From NCBI RefSeq assembly GCF_005234135.1, contig NZ_CP039964.1:1426001-1490000 (forward strand): a stretch of 64,000 nucleotides of DNA. The letters run 5' to 3'. Position 1 is the first letter of the stretch, and each line of letters starts with the position of its first letter. Origin of the DNA: Pseudorhodobacter turbinis. GTDB taxonomy: Bacteria; Pseudomonadota; Alphaproteobacteria; Rhodobacterales; Rhodobacteraceae. A program made the position numbers and the translations under genes. The notes beneath the pieces were generated by a model, which did no database searches, was not told where the DNA came from, and worked only from the letters and a program-made list of their open reading frames with translations. This document shows, one piece after another, positions 8,535-18,014 of the stretch.

Positions 8535-10163
8535 ATGAATTTAGTGTTGTATGGTGTGTCTGTCCTAATCGCAGGTCTTTTGACCTTGGCTCAGTTTCTT
8601 GGAATTGGGTTCGACGTAGTCGGGCTCTTAATCTTAGTTCTTTTGTTGCATTTGCCCTCGCTTATTCCTGTAAGCGTAGCTCGTCGTTTTTCGGGCATTA
8701 AATTGGGGCGTTATCCGGAAGTGGTATTCCCGGTCTTCATCTTATTGGGGTGGGTGGCCGTCGCGGGCCTTCATGGATCGATACGATATGCGCTGATAGC
8801 TGGAGTTACTTTCGCTCTCTCGGTCGGCGTGCAACTCGGTGTCGTTAGAGCAATTGACATGGTGGCAAAAGGGACAAACTTTGTCGGGAGTCATAACCCG
8901 AATTTTGAGGCTACTAGCTTGTTAGCAGGCTTAAAGAGAATGTGTTTTGGCACAAGGGCGGGGACAGCGCTTTTATCCCTTGTGGTGTTTTGGACGTTTT
9001 TGGCGCAGGGACAGGACTCTTTTTGGTGGCTCCCGCCAGCCGTTCTGGCACCTGTGCTCTCGTTTCTTGCGGCTGCCGCAATGTGCTTCAATCTCAAAAC
9101 TGTGGCGGAACACGCTGCAAGCACCGCTGCAAAAGGCATTGCTACCTCAGTCGTAGGCAATCCACCCAAATGCGTGATCTATTACTCGTCCTCGAAGTCC
9201 GCGCGTCACGTTCAGTTGAAGCCTACAGTGAAAGAATTTACGGATGCAGGCATTCCGGCCGCGCTACTAAGTCGAGAGCCGCACTCGGTGGCAGCATGCA
9301 AGGCGGCTAAACCCGACTACTTATGGCGCGCGTCGACCATCGATACGCTGGACGCATTCGCACAGCCTTCACTAAAGGCAGCAATATACATAAATGACGC
9401 CGCTAAAAATACGCATTTCATTCGGTTCAATACAATGGCGCATATCTTGCTCACCAAAAGAGGGCCGGTCTCCAAACTGAAACGACTGACACACAATATG
9501 GCAGTCTATGATGCAATCATTGCTCCAAACATCGCGACAGCTGACTTGTGGTGTCGAACATCAGAACCCGAGGTTGCATCGCGCGTGGTTGTTGTTGATC
9601 GCAACACGGCGACACTCCCCAAAGCAAAAAGAAACATCGAACCATTTTCCAGCCTTTCGTTGTCGTTGAAACCAAATTTCTTGGCGATGCAAGATACCTA
9701 TGAGGGTGTAAAAGTGATCCGCGCATTGCTTTCCTGGATCGCATCCGACCAATCCCGACACTTGTCAGTCTCAATTCGTGGCGCAGATAAGGACGTTAGC
9801 GTTCGAGCCTTTCAGCAAGTCTTAGAAAACGCGGCCGAGGCTTCACAACGAGTCACTATTTTAGAAAACGCGGATACTTTAGCGCACACAGAGAGCGACA
9901 TATTAATTGCCACGGGGGCCGATGATCTGTGGAACTTTGCTCAATCAGAGAAACCAGTGCTCATGATTGGATCTCAAGGCATGACCGATGGGATTGGACC
10001 TCTTTGGGGCAGCAATGAGGAAGTTACTAAAAGTTTGAATGCGGCCAGTAAGGGCGCTTATATCCTTGCCCCAACCGCATTTAGACGCCGCCGATATAAC
10101 TCGCTTGAGTCGGTGATAGATGGCGTGCTGAAGGCCAAGCATCCTGAGGGTCTGCAATCATGA
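8535..10163 (+). CDS. TagF-like capsule transferase, probably catalytically degenerate, with N-terminal membrane domain
   Basis: About 542 residues. The N-terminal ~190 residues hold five or six hydrophobic helices; the rest resembles the CDP-glycerol glycerophosphotransferase (TagB/TagF) fold of the next gene. Residue-by-residue comparison with that neighbour shows the active-site loop HIQLLHGDSDK replaced by HILLTKRGPVSK, and the 'KPHP' and 'SDISSTIIDYLY' motifs are not conserved. It may be a regulatory or scaffolding partner. The start is uncertain: ATG at 8535 (used) or TTG at 8517; neither has a strong ribosome site. ATGA overlap with the next gene shows coupling. Confidence 0.75.
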   Translation: MNLVLYGVSVLIAGLLTLAQFLGIGFDVVGLLILVLLLHLPSLIPVSVARRFSGIKLGRYPEVVFPVFILLGWVAVAGLHGSIRYALIAGVTFALSVGVQLGVVRAIDMVAKGTNFVGSHNPNFEATSLLAGLKRMCFGTRAGTALLSLVVFWTFLAQGQDSFWWLPPAVLAPVLSFLAAAAMCFNLKTVAEHAASTAAKGIATSVVGNPPKCVIYYSSSKSARHVQLKPTVKEFTDAGIPAALLSREPHSVAACKAAKPDYLWRASTIDTLDAFAQPSLKAAIYINDAAKNTHFIRFNTMAHILLTKRGPVSKLKRLTHNMAVYDAIIAPNIATADLWCRTSEPEVASRVVVVDRNTATLPKAKRNIEPFSSLSLSLKPNFLAMQDTYEGVKVIRALLSWIASDQSRHLSVSIRGADKDVSVRAFQQVLENAAEASQRVTILENADTLAHTESDILIATGADDLWNFAQSEKPVLMIGSQGMTDGIGPLWGSNEEVTKSLNAASKGAYILAPTAFRRRRYNSLESVIDGVLKAKHPEGLQS

Positions 10164-11551
10164 CTGATATATTTTCTGCGCTAATCTTCATACTATTGGT
10201 CGAACTCGCTTGTGTCGCCATTCACAAGCGGGGGGTACGGGCGACTCGGGTATCTGACGTCCAAGGCACCGACCATACTTTGCTTCCGATTTCTAAGATT
10301 CTCGTTCTTGCGGTGGGCGGAGGAACAGCCTGTTTAGTGATCGTCGCGGCATCTTTGGATCAGGGGTTTTGGTCACTTATCGCCACATTACTAGTATATC
10401 TGTTAATTCGCATTAGTATTGCGCTTCAGGACGTGAGCTATGCCCGCAAAACTAAGAGTTTGCGATTGCTGGAAGCACTTTCTGCTCCGGAAACAGCAAC
10501 GGCTAGGTTCGCATTCTTTTTTTCTGGCCCGCATATGCTGGACCCTTACCACGTGACAATGTGGCTTGAGCCACTCACTTCGCTCGGACACAAGTTTGTA
10601 GTTGTTGTGGCGGAACAGAAGCACCTGGCGAACATTCCTCCTTCTGAGGCATACCATCGTATTTCTTTCGCCGGTCTATCAATTAATCAGAGAGTGCTTC
10701 CTTTGTCGTGCCGCGCCGTGTTTTATGCAAATAACTCAATGACTAACATTGATGTGATCCGGAGAAACCCTTCCCTCGAGCACATACAATTGTTGCATGG
10801 TGATAGTGACAAACCGCCAAGCTTCAACCCAGTTGCCAAGGCGTATAGCCGACTTTTTGTGGCTGGAAAGATGGCCATCGACCGGTATGCTCGAAATGGA
10901 GTTCAAGTATCAGATGATCTATTCGTGGTTGTCGGGCGCCCGCAACTAAAACCCTTTGAAACTACGAAAAAAGATGCAACGACAGTGGTTTACATGACGA
11001 CATGGGCGGGTAACTTTGAGGACACCAACTTTTCATCCTTTACCCAGGCCATCGACATACTAAGAGCGGCTTCTGAGTGTGATGGTGTTGATGAAGTTAT
11101 ATTTAAACCGCATCCTGTATCCTATAAAGATTCTAACTGGGAAACAGTTCGTCAGCGTTTCTCGGAATTGGCAAAGAACTCCAAAATCCAAATTAGATGG
11201 GCTGAACATGATGAGAGTCCCTTTGAACTCTATGCTAAAGCGGATGTACTAATTTCGGACATATCTTCAACGATCATTGACTATCTTTATGCAGGTAAAC
11301 CCTACATAGTTACGAATCCACAAGGTTTCTCGAACGAGGAACTGAAGAAGTATCCATCTGTTGCCGGAGGATATCTTTGTGAACAAGATGTTGGCAATGT
11401 CGGCAAGCTTTTGAGGCTGGCCTTAAGCGAAGACCCGGTTGCCGAAACGCGAGAAGAAGTGCGCCAATATGCCTTCGGTGATCTAAACCGTCCGATAGGC
11501 GCAGCCTTTCGCGAGGCATGTTGGGAAATCATTGGCAAGCCGGTAGAATAG
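10160..11551 (+). CDS. CDP-glycerol glycerophosphotransferase (TagF-like) family protein
   Basis: 463 residues. Two N-terminal hydrophobic helices (residues ~1-20 and 45-90), then a GT-B type polyol-phosphate transferase domain: 'HIQLLHGDSDKPPSFNP' (catalytic-His loop), 'VVVGRPQL', 'IFKPHPVSYKD' and 'ISDISSTIIDYLYAGKPYIV' (donor-binding). TagF-like enzymes polymerise glycerol- or ribitol-phosphate in Gram-positive teichoic acids and in several Gram-negative capsules. The motifs here look intact, so this is the likely active polymerase of the locus. Composition is AT-richer than flanking genes, suggesting acquisition. Confidence 0.85.
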   Translation: MTDIFSALIFILLVELACVAIHKRGVRATRVSDVQGTDHTLLPISKILVLAVGGGTACLVIVAASLDQGFWSLIATLLVYLLIRISIALQDVSYARKTKSLRLLEALSAPETATARFAFFFSGPHMLDPYHVTMWLEPLTSLGHKFVVVVAEQKHLANIPPSEAYHRISFAGLSINQRVLPLSCRAVFYANNSMTNIDVIRRNPSLEHIQLLHGDSDKPPSFNPVAKAYSRLFVAGKMAIDRYARNGVQVSDDLFVVVGRPQLKPFETTKKDATTVVYMTTWAGNFEDTNFSSFTQAIDILRAASECDGVDEVIFKPHPVSYKDSNWETVRQRFSELAKNSKIQIRWAEHDESPFELYAKADVLISDISSTIIDYLYAGKPYIVTNPQGFSNEELKKYPSVAGGYLCEQDVGNVGKLLRLALSEDPVAETREEVRQYAFGDLNRPIGAAFREACWEIIGKPVE

Positions 11552-11589
11552 CGCGTCGCAGCGGCGCAATCGCAAAGGCCATTCCATAC

Positions 11590-12072
11590 GAAGAGAAAGA
11601 TCAAATTTCAGGTGGTATTGGGATTGAAGCCGGTGTGTTTACGCCAAAGCTCTATTTTTCCAATGATCGGACCCTCTACAAGTGGCAAACTTATGCGGGG
11701 CGATTTGACGAGAAAACAATCGACAGCCATCTCTCGGCGATCCGGTATTGCGAGGCAATCTGTGAGGGAAAGCGGTTTGAGGATTTTATAATTGAGGACG
11801 CCGCACGGGTTCGCGATGATCTAAAACGGCGGGTGCGCAAGGATGAAGATGACAACCTATCTACCTCGACGGTAAAACACCGCGCGTCGCATCTCATCTC
11901 GTTTTTCGAGTGGTGTTTGAAGCAGGATGACTTCTCGCGTCTTGCCAAGGATTTGCCGACATATTTTCAGTTGCCTAAGGCTGCCTTTGCATCGGCTGCG
12001 GCTCGCGTGATGCCCACCTTCCCGACCATAGATGATGAATGCTGTAGCGTAGCACGAGAGCTGTCCCTCTGA
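11590..12072 (+). pseudogene. tyrosine recombinase N-terminal fragment
   Basis: The frame open from 11518 to 12072 reads, from about 11620 on, like the SAM-like core-binding domain of a phage-type integrase: 'LYKWQTYAGRFDEKTIDSHL', 'FIIEDAARVRDDLKRR', 'STSTVKHRASHLISFFEWCL'. It ends before any catalytic R, H or Y residue. The first ~70 bases overlap the preceding transferase gene. It is a remnant between two halves of the capsule locus and hints that part of the locus arrived by integration or was rearranged. Confidence 0.7.
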
Positions 12073-12414
12073 ATACGCCATGTGGTTCCATGGGTGTGGA
12101 GTGCCAAGATCGAGGCCATTGCCAATGAGGACGAGACAATCCGAAGGTTACCCTCGTCATTATGTACCACAAGCAAACCCCGCACCCAACACGCTGGACG
12201 CGCGCGCTCAATCAGGGCAAAAGGGAAGCTCGGCCATTCGAGGACATGTGCAACAAGGTCGGTGGGGTGTGTTCAAGATCGCTCAAAACGGGAAGCAGTT
12301 GAACAAATTTTCCACTATAGGTATATCCTTGGATTCACATATATAATACTTTCGCTTCAAACATAGCGCGGCCTTTAGCGTGTTAAACCCATCCTCACAA
12401 TTGAGTATCTTATT
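12073..12414. other. intergenic region upstream of capsule phosphatase
   Basis: About 340 bases. Short frames in the first half may be decayed integrase DNA. The second half is AT-rich and probably carries the promoter of the next operon. No ORF with a ribosome site. Confidence 0.5.
12299..12327 (+). promoter_or_regulatory. possible sigma70 promoter for the capsule phosphatase operon
   Basis: TTGAAC at 12299-12304, a 17-base spacer, then TATATC at 12322-12327, about 90 bases before the ATG at 12415. Matches are moderate in an AT-rich stretch. Confidence 0.3.
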
Positions 12415-12792
12415 ATGAAGATTGTTATTGACTTGGATCAAACGATAACGGCTCCGAAACCAGGCGAAACATACGAAAATGCCTCGTGTAACACGGCTGT
12501 GGTCGCCAAGCTCAAAGAATATCAACAGCAAGGGTTTACGATTGCCATCCATACAGCACGCAATATGCGTACCCACTCTGGAAATCTAGGGAAGATCAAC
12601 ACCGACACCTTGCCGCTGATTATCCGCTGGCTGGATAAGAACCAGGTGCCATACGACGAAATATTCGTTGGAAAGCCTTGGTGCGAGGATGGCGGTTTTT
12701 ATGTGGATGATAAATCAATCAGACCCGACGAGTTTGCAAAACTTTCGCTAAAGGAAATCTATGAATTGATCGGGGAGACATCTCCGCAATGA
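12415..12792 (+). CDS. HAD-family capsule biosynthesis phosphatase
   Basis: 125 residues. HAD motif I is 'VIDLDQTI' (nucleophile D6, acid/base D8), motif II 'IHTARNM', and motif III/IV 'GKPWCEDGGFYVDDKSIRP' with the paired Asp. Small HAD phosphatases of this kind sit in capsule and LPS loci (e.g. Campylobacter and Haemophilus types) next to nucleotidyltransferases, where they dephosphorylate a sugar- or polyol-phosphate precursor. It overlaps the next ORF by four bases (ATGA). The precise substrate is unknown. Confidence 0.82.
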   Translation: MKIVIDLDQTITAPKPGETYENASCNTAVVAKLKEYQQQGFTIAIHTARNMRTHSGNLGKINTDTLPLIIRWLDKNQVPYDEIFVGKPWCEDGGFYVDDKSIRPDEFAKLSLKEIYELIGETSPQ

Positions 12793-14363
12793 CAACTGGA
12801 ATAATCATGTCCGGGACGTATGTTCAGACCGGTCTCATTGCAGAATTCGGAAAAATTCCCCCATCGTTTTTGCCGCTCGGAAATAGGCGACTGTACTGGC
12901 ATCAAATCGCAATGCTGCAATCCCATTGCGATCAGGTTTTTCTGACAGTGCCTGACGATTTTGAGCTACCGCAGAAGGATGTCGTGGCGTTGGCTGAATT
13001 GGGCGTGCAGGTTTTGCCCAGTGATCGGTCACGCACCATCGCTGAGGCCCTCCTTGATGGCATATCGAGTATCCCGACGCTCGACGGCCCATTGATTGTC
13101 TTGTACGGTGACACATTGTTCTCGGATCAAGCCGCGTTACCACCCGACTTCTATAGCGCACATGTTGCCGTTGATGAGTATAAGTGGACACCTGCCGCAA
13201 TGATCAGCGGTGCCGACGCTCAGAACGAGCCTGGGCTCGTCGTTTCAGGGCTCTATTCATTTTCATCCACAAGAATATTATCCGACGCGCTGTTAAACTG
13301 TTACGGCGACATCATAGAAGCCCTTAAAATCTATGATCAATCCTCGCCCCTTCAGATGCTGACCCAAGGGAGCTGGTTTGATTTCGGACATGCGCAAACC
13401 TACTACACCTCATGCGGTTTTATTACGACACAGAGATCCTTCAACTCATTGAAGATAACGCGGCAAAGCGTCGAAAAAAGCAGCGATGACATTCGAAAAA
13501 TGGAAGCGGAAGCAAGCTGGTTCGAAGCTCTGCCTGCTGAAATGCGCGTATACGCCCCCACGTTTCTTGGCCGAATAGAAACTGACGGAAAAACGACCGG
13601 CTACCGCACGCAGAACACCTATCTTTCCACGCTGGCAAATCTTTCAACCTTCGGACGGCTTAACAAAAACACCTGGAGCAGTATTTTTGCAGCCTGCAAA
13701 GAGTTCTTGGATGAAACCGCCCAAGTCGCGGGTCCAGCTCAAATGCCCATCGATCTGGAAGGCTATTATCAACCCAAAACAGATGCCCGGCTAAAGCGGT
13801 TCTCCGACGAAACGGGCTTTGACACGACCAAGGCCATTACTGTCAACGGCCTTACCGCGCCGTCGCCAGTTCAGATGAGCCGTGAGACCGGCACAATTAT
13901 TCTGGCGTCATCGGCCCCTAGCCCTACACTCATGCACGGCGATTTCTGTTTTTCCAACATATTTTTCGATTTCCGAAGCCGACTGGTCAAAGTTATCGAT
14001 CCGCGAGGGATCGCACCGAGCGGCGAAATTACAGCCTTCGGCGACCCGCGTTACGATGTTGCCAAGCTGTCTCACTCTGCATTGGGGCGATACGATGCCA
14101 TTATTTCTGGCCACGTTACGGCCGGCCAGAACGGCCATCACTTCACCTTGAACAGCGGCGACCTGAATACGTCTACGTGGCAGCAAATTGAAGAGGCGTT
14201 TCATGAAGCGGGGTTTCTCGCGAACAGTGAAAGCCGAAAAGTTAATCATGCAATAATGGTGCAGCTGTTTTTGTCCATGCTCCCGCTCCACGCCGATCAC
14301 CCCGACCGGCAGGTTGCGTTTTTGGCCAATGCCGCACGGCTCTTCTTACAGATGGAGGAATAA
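12789..14363 (+). CDS. bifunctional nucleotidyltransferase-kinase (APH/choline-kinase-like) fusion
   Basis: 524 residues. The N-terminal ~230 residues have a nucleotidyltransferase-like fold (LGNRRLYWHQIAML, 'GPLIVLYGDTLFSD' as the metal-binding GD motif), though the usual G-x-G-T-R loop is weak. Residues ~230-524 are an aminoglycoside/choline phosphotransferase-type kinase with the catalytic 'LMHGDFCFSNIFFD' (near residue 382) and metal-binding 'VIDPRG' followed by 'GDPRYDVAKLSHS'. Such fusions suggest phosphorylation of a small alcohol followed by nucleotide activation, feeding the capsule transferases. Coupled by overlap to the phosphatase; 2 bases before the next gene. Confidence 0.78.
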   Translation: MTTGIIMSGTYVQTGLIAEFGKIPPSFLPLGNRRLYWHQIAMLQSHCDQVFLTVPDDFELPQKDVVALAELGVQVLPSDRSRTIAEALLDGISSIPTLDGPLIVLYGDTLFSDQAALPPDFYSAHVAVDEYKWTPAAMISGADAQNEPGLVVSGLYSFSSTRILSDALLNCYGDIIEALKIYDQSSPLQMLTQGSWFDFGHAQTYYTSCGFITTQRSFNSLKITRQSVEKSSDDIRKMEAEASWFEALPAEMRVYAPTFLGRIETDGKTTGYRTQNTYLSTLANLSTFGRLNKNTWSSIFAACKEFLDETAQVAGPAQMPIDLEGYYQPKTDARLKRFSDETGFDTTKAITVNGLTAPSPVQMSRETGTIILASSAPSPTLMHGDFCFSNIFFDFRSRLVKVIDPRGIAPSGEITAFGDPRYDVAKLSHSALGRYDAIISGHVTAGQNGHHFTLNSGDLNTSTWQQIEEAFHEAGFLANSESRKVNHAIMVQLFLSMLPLHADHPDRQVAFLANAARLFLQMEE

Positions 14364-14365
14364 CG

Positions 14366-15133
14366 ATGTTTGTGTTTCCAATGGCCGGGCTCAGCAGCAG
14401 GTTTACCAAAGCGGGCTACAAAAAGCCAAAATATATGCTTGATGCTGGCGGCATGACATTGTTTGAACATTCAATTGCGGGTTTCTCTGCCTATTTTAAG
14501 ACGGAGCCGTTTCTGTTCATCTCGCTGAAAGGGGTAGTTGACCCCACATTCATTCGCGAGAAATGTCGGCGTCAGGGCTTGCCCGATGACCACATCATCA
14601 TTGCCGAGCTGGACGCCCCCACAGATGGGCAAGCAACAACTGTCGCCAGCGGCCTCGCGGATATCGGCGTGGCGGAAGCCGAGCCGTTAACAATCTTTAA
14701 TATTGATACAATCTATTCCAGCTTCCAGCATCCCGTATTGCCTGACGCACCTGATGTCGCGGGATATCTCGATGTGTTTGAGGGGCCGGGTGAGCATTGG
14801 TCATTTGTGCGCCCCCAACACCCCGACGAGCAATTTGGACGCGCCGTTGAGGTTACCGAAAAGCGCCGCATCTCGAACCTGTGCTCGACGGGGCTTTACC
14901 ACTTTAGGTCCGCCGGACTTTTCCAACAGGAATTCGCAGCAATTCGTGATGTTCCAGCATCAGATTTGCAAGGAAACGAGCGCTATATTGCACCGTTTTA
15001 CGACCGGATGATCAAGAACGGCAAACAAGTATTTTATAGGGTAATTGACCCGCAAAGCGTTCAATTCAGCGGAACACCGGATGAATACGCACAATTTGTC
15101 GCACAAAACGGCTGGGAGGCTGAAAGACCATGA
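14366..15133 (+). CDS. sugar/polyol-phosphate nucleotidyltransferase
   Basis: 255 residues. Starts with 'VFPMAGLSSRFTKAGYKKPKYML', the NTP-binding loop and Lys of the nucleotidyltransferase family (equivalent to GxGTR..PK), with 'TIFNIDTIY' as the metal-binding Asp strand and 'STGLYHF' later. Likely activates a capsule precursor as an NDP derivative. It overlaps the next ORF by four bases. Substrate is not visible from sequence. Confidence 0.82.
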   Translation: MFVFPMAGLSSRFTKAGYKKPKYMLDAGGMTLFEHSIAGFSAYFKTEPFLFISLKGVVDPTFIREKCRRQGLPDDHIIIAELDAPTDGQATTVASGLADIGVAEAEPLTIFNIDTIYSSFQHPVLPDAPDVAGYLDVFEGPGEHWSFVRPQHPDEQFGRAVEVTEKRRISNLCSTGLYHFRSAGLFQQEFAAIRDVPASDLQGNERYIAPFYDRMIKNGKQVFYRVIDPQSVQFSGTPDEYAQFVAQNGWEAERP

Positions 15134-17013
15134 AGCGGACATTGGAGAAGGTCACAGGAACTTTGGGCGGTAAAGCCGCGCCCGAAAAGAAAGGCAAGTT
15201 GCGGGTAGCGCTTTGCATTGCCGGCCAGATGCGCGGCTATGAAAAGGCGGCCCCATCTGTTTTGAAAAACCTCATCGAGCCACTGGACGCGGATGTATTC
15301 ATCCATACATGGAGCGACATTGGCAGCTCGATCAACGAACACCGGCGAACGCTGCCCGTACCATTTCCAGAATACATACCAGGAAAAATCCAACATAAAC
15401 GCCCTCAGTTTGACGCTATGTTTCCTGCATATTCAGCCAGTATTTCCGAGTCAGGGAAAGTAGACTGCAACAGGTTGGAAACACTGTATAATCCTGTTGC
15501 GGCAGTGATAGAAGACTCACCTGCACCTGAAGATTTTGATGATTTTTTCGGATTCTCCGTGCCGGAAAAACTATTGAATGCGGAAATAAAGTCGCAGTGG
15601 TCTCGGCAACTTTTCTATAAAATCTGGAAGTGCAATGAACTTAAGAAAGCTGCTGAGTTAAAAGGGGGCTTTACTTACGATTTGGTAATTCGGCTTAGAC
15701 CCGACTTATCTATTGGAAACCCAATTCCAGAATCACACCTAAACGATCTAGAAAAAATTCATTTCCGCATCCGAAATATTGACGCAAATTTTCAGATGTC
15801 TGATCAGTACTTTTACGGGGGATCCCCGCAAATGGACATTGCTTGCGATACATTTCGCAACATTCCTGATCTGTGGAAAGAATACGATCAGGGGTCAAGA
15901 CATCACAAGTATTATTGTGCGGAGGGACTTCTTTGTACGTCCGTTAAACGTTCAGGAAATTTTGAAATTGCTCCGTTCAGGACAGAAAAAGCAAGCGAGA
16001 AAAACACCTGTCTGTTGCTCTCCCACGGCCAAAAACGCTTTTCCTATCTAGAAGCAAAGGACGCGTTGCTGAGTGACATAAAATCTATTTCTGGTGCGCA
16101 GAAAGACCGGATAACGCTGGCTTTGGGTCGTACGCTGGCTGCCTATGTCGTGGCGGCAACGGCAAAAAACAAAGATGCGGGCGAGCTTGCTAACTTAGTC
16201 TTGGAATACGAAACGGAAACCGGTGCGCCCGCCGACTTTGCAAACTCCATCCTCTCATTCGCAAAAGAGGACCTTGAACAGGCCCGGGAACACGCCAAGA
16301 AAGCCTTGGCTCAGGAACCGAATTCCACAGCGATTTTAACGCATCTTGCGAAAGTCGCAAGAAAGCAGGGCCTACCAGACGATGCCGTAAAATTTGCAAC
16401 GCGCGCGATTGAACTGCCCGATGAATACAAACGACAAAACAGGCCAAGCAAGTGGGTGCTTTTTGATACCTTGGGGTATGCTCAGGAGGATCTGAACAAT
16501 TATGAGGAGGCCTTTACGGCCTATATGGCGTCATTTTCCCTGAACCCGGGCCGGGCTGCTTCGGCTTATCGAACAGGGAAGATGTTGTATAGGTTGGGGA
16601 AATACGATCAAAGCCTGTGGTTCCTGAGGCAAGCGCAAATACTTGATCCCGATCACCATGCAGCCGCCTACATAGAGGCGCATTGCCTGTGCAAAGTCGG
16701 TATGTACCTCGATGCACAAGCAATCACGCTAAAATTTGCCGGCACCACTCTCGAAGTGGGTGGCCGCAAAACCAAATTTCTTGGCCCACTGGCAATATTG
16801 CAGTTCAAACGTGGCATAAAGGCGGCGGCCGAGAAAACCATAGACGCATATTTGGCGACCGGAGCAACCCATGAGGACGAGGTCGTGGAGCTGACAAAGC
16901 TCTTGGTAAGCCTCAACCGGGTGTCGGATGCAAAAACCCTCGCAAAGCGGGGGCTCGCGGCACATCCAAATAGCCGATTTGTGCAACGAGGTCTGGATTG
17001 GTTAATTAACTAG
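15130..17013 (+). CDS. capsule glycosyltransferase-like protein with C-terminal TPR repeats
   Basis: 627 residues. The N-terminal ~300 residues start with 'LRVALCIAGQMRGYEKAAPSV', contain 'DADVFIHTWSDIG' and 'YDLVIRLRPDLSI' (the R-x-RPD motif), a pattern found in uncharacterised capsule/LPS glycosyltransferase-like proteins. Residues ~350-620 contain TPR helices, e.g. 'EPNSTAILTHLAKVARKQGL', 'VLFDTLGYAQEDLNNYEEAF', 'ASAYRTGKMLYRLGKYDQSL'. The fusion may let the enzyme dock on an assembly machine or measure polymer length. Last gene of the coupled set. Confidence 0.75.
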   Translation: MKRTLEKVTGTLGGKAAPEKKGKLRVALCIAGQMRGYEKAAPSVLKNLIEPLDADVFIHTWSDIGSSINEHRRTLPVPFPEYIPGKIQHKRPQFDAMFPAYSASISESGKVDCNRLETLYNPVAAVIEDSPAPEDFDDFFGFSVPEKLLNAEIKSQWSRQLFYKIWKCNELKKAAELKGGFTYDLVIRLRPDLSIGNPIPESHLNDLEKIHFRIRNIDANFQMSDQYFYGGSPQMDIACDTFRNIPDLWKEYDQGSRHHKYYCAEGLLCTSVKRSGNFEIAPFRTEKASEKNTCLLLSHGQKRFSYLEAKDALLSDIKSISGAQKDRITLALGRTLAAYVVAATAKNKDAGELANLVLEYETETGAPADFANSILSFAKEDLEQAREHAKKALAQEPNSTAILTHLAKVARKQGLPDDAVKFATRAIELPDEYKRQNRPSKWVLFDTLGYAQEDLNNYEEAFTAYMASFSLNPGRAASAYRTGKMLYRLGKYDQSLWFLRQAQILDPDHHAAAYIEAHCLCKVGMYLDAQAITLKFAGTTLEVGGRKTKFLGPLAILQFKRGIKAAAEKTIDAYLATGATHEDEVVELTKLLVSLNRVSDAKTLAKRGLAAHPNSRFVQRGLDWLIN

Positions 17014-17017
17014 TTAA
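17006..17017. repeat. 12-bp perfect palindrome over the stop codon
   Basis: TTAACTAGTTAA spans the stop codon of the preceding gene. It could contribute to a terminator, but there is no long GC stem or T-run. Confidence 0.3.
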
Positions 17018-18014
17018 AATCGGGGGGCAACCCAAACGAACGAATACAAGAATGACAAAGTAACGGAACTTTTCAGACCAGTTCAAATCAGATGTGGCGG
17101 TTGAAGCACTGCGCGGTGATGCTATTGATCTAACCCGGTGCCCGTCCGACTTCGACAACATCTTTCAGATTCTGAAATTTGCTGGCTGCCCAATCCTGTA
17201 GAGTGTACATCTTGACAGTCACAATGTCGAAACATCGGGGCGCGCGGCTACGGATATTGACAGCGGTAGACGTGACCTCAAAAAATGCAGAGATTATTTT
17301 TTAACGTGGTACTTTATGTGGTATAATTTATAATTACTATAAATATTATTATATATTTCAAAAGCCTACTTGAATCCTTCTAAGGACTGTCTCTCCGCCA
17401 TTTACCTATTTTCATTATAAATCAATGACTTAGGGCGTGGCATTGACCATCATTGACCACCGTTATTGACCAAGTGTTTTTGGCCATATGATCGTGAGAG
17501 CCTCGGGCTGAGTTAGTCAGGCTATCTTTGGTGACCTTTAGCTGAGTGAAACGGTTTCATTTAGGTTACCAAGCATCCGTTGCGGGGACACCCTAATTCC
17601 GAATTATGGTGTGGCTTTGAAGGTAAGCGTGATGAACACGCTAAGGTGGCCCAGAGGGTTAGCGCGCTGAACGCGCTTAGGGTCAGGACTTCGGTAACGG
17701 GGACGTCTCAGTCAAGTGCTTTTTGACATACGCATCCGGCCGCATAGTTGCGGATTTGATGACAGTTGTTTTCTGAGCCGTTCTGCTTTCGCCACAGCCT
17801 TCTTTTGAGATCACCCCGGGTGCATGCTTCGGTCCGTGGTCAGCGCGATGGCTGCCAACATGATGCTGGTTCAAATGCAATTCCGATGTGCCCATCTCAT
17901 AGGCGTGCTCGATGTTGGTCGGCAACAGTCCGGAGCACGGCATCATCGGAACCACGTCCCTAGGGGACCTCGAAGGCCTGCAGTCAGGCGCGTGACGGCA
18001 GGAAAAGCAATTTT
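17018..18014. other. 1-kb non-coding stretch with AT-rich block and iterated octamers
   Basis: No convincing gene. Very AT-rich at about 17290-17360. ATTGACCA occurs three times at 17442-17449, 17452-17459 and 17465-17472. Near 17625-17685 two related direct repeats (GATGAACACGCTAAGG / GCTGAACGCGCTTAGG) occur. ORFs at 17683-18018 on both strands look non-coding. Confidence 0.5.

Noticed and set aside
17683..17955. 90-residue minus-strand ORF beside the IS110 remnant
   Set aside because: Does not match IS110 or another family I know; probably non-coding IS flank.
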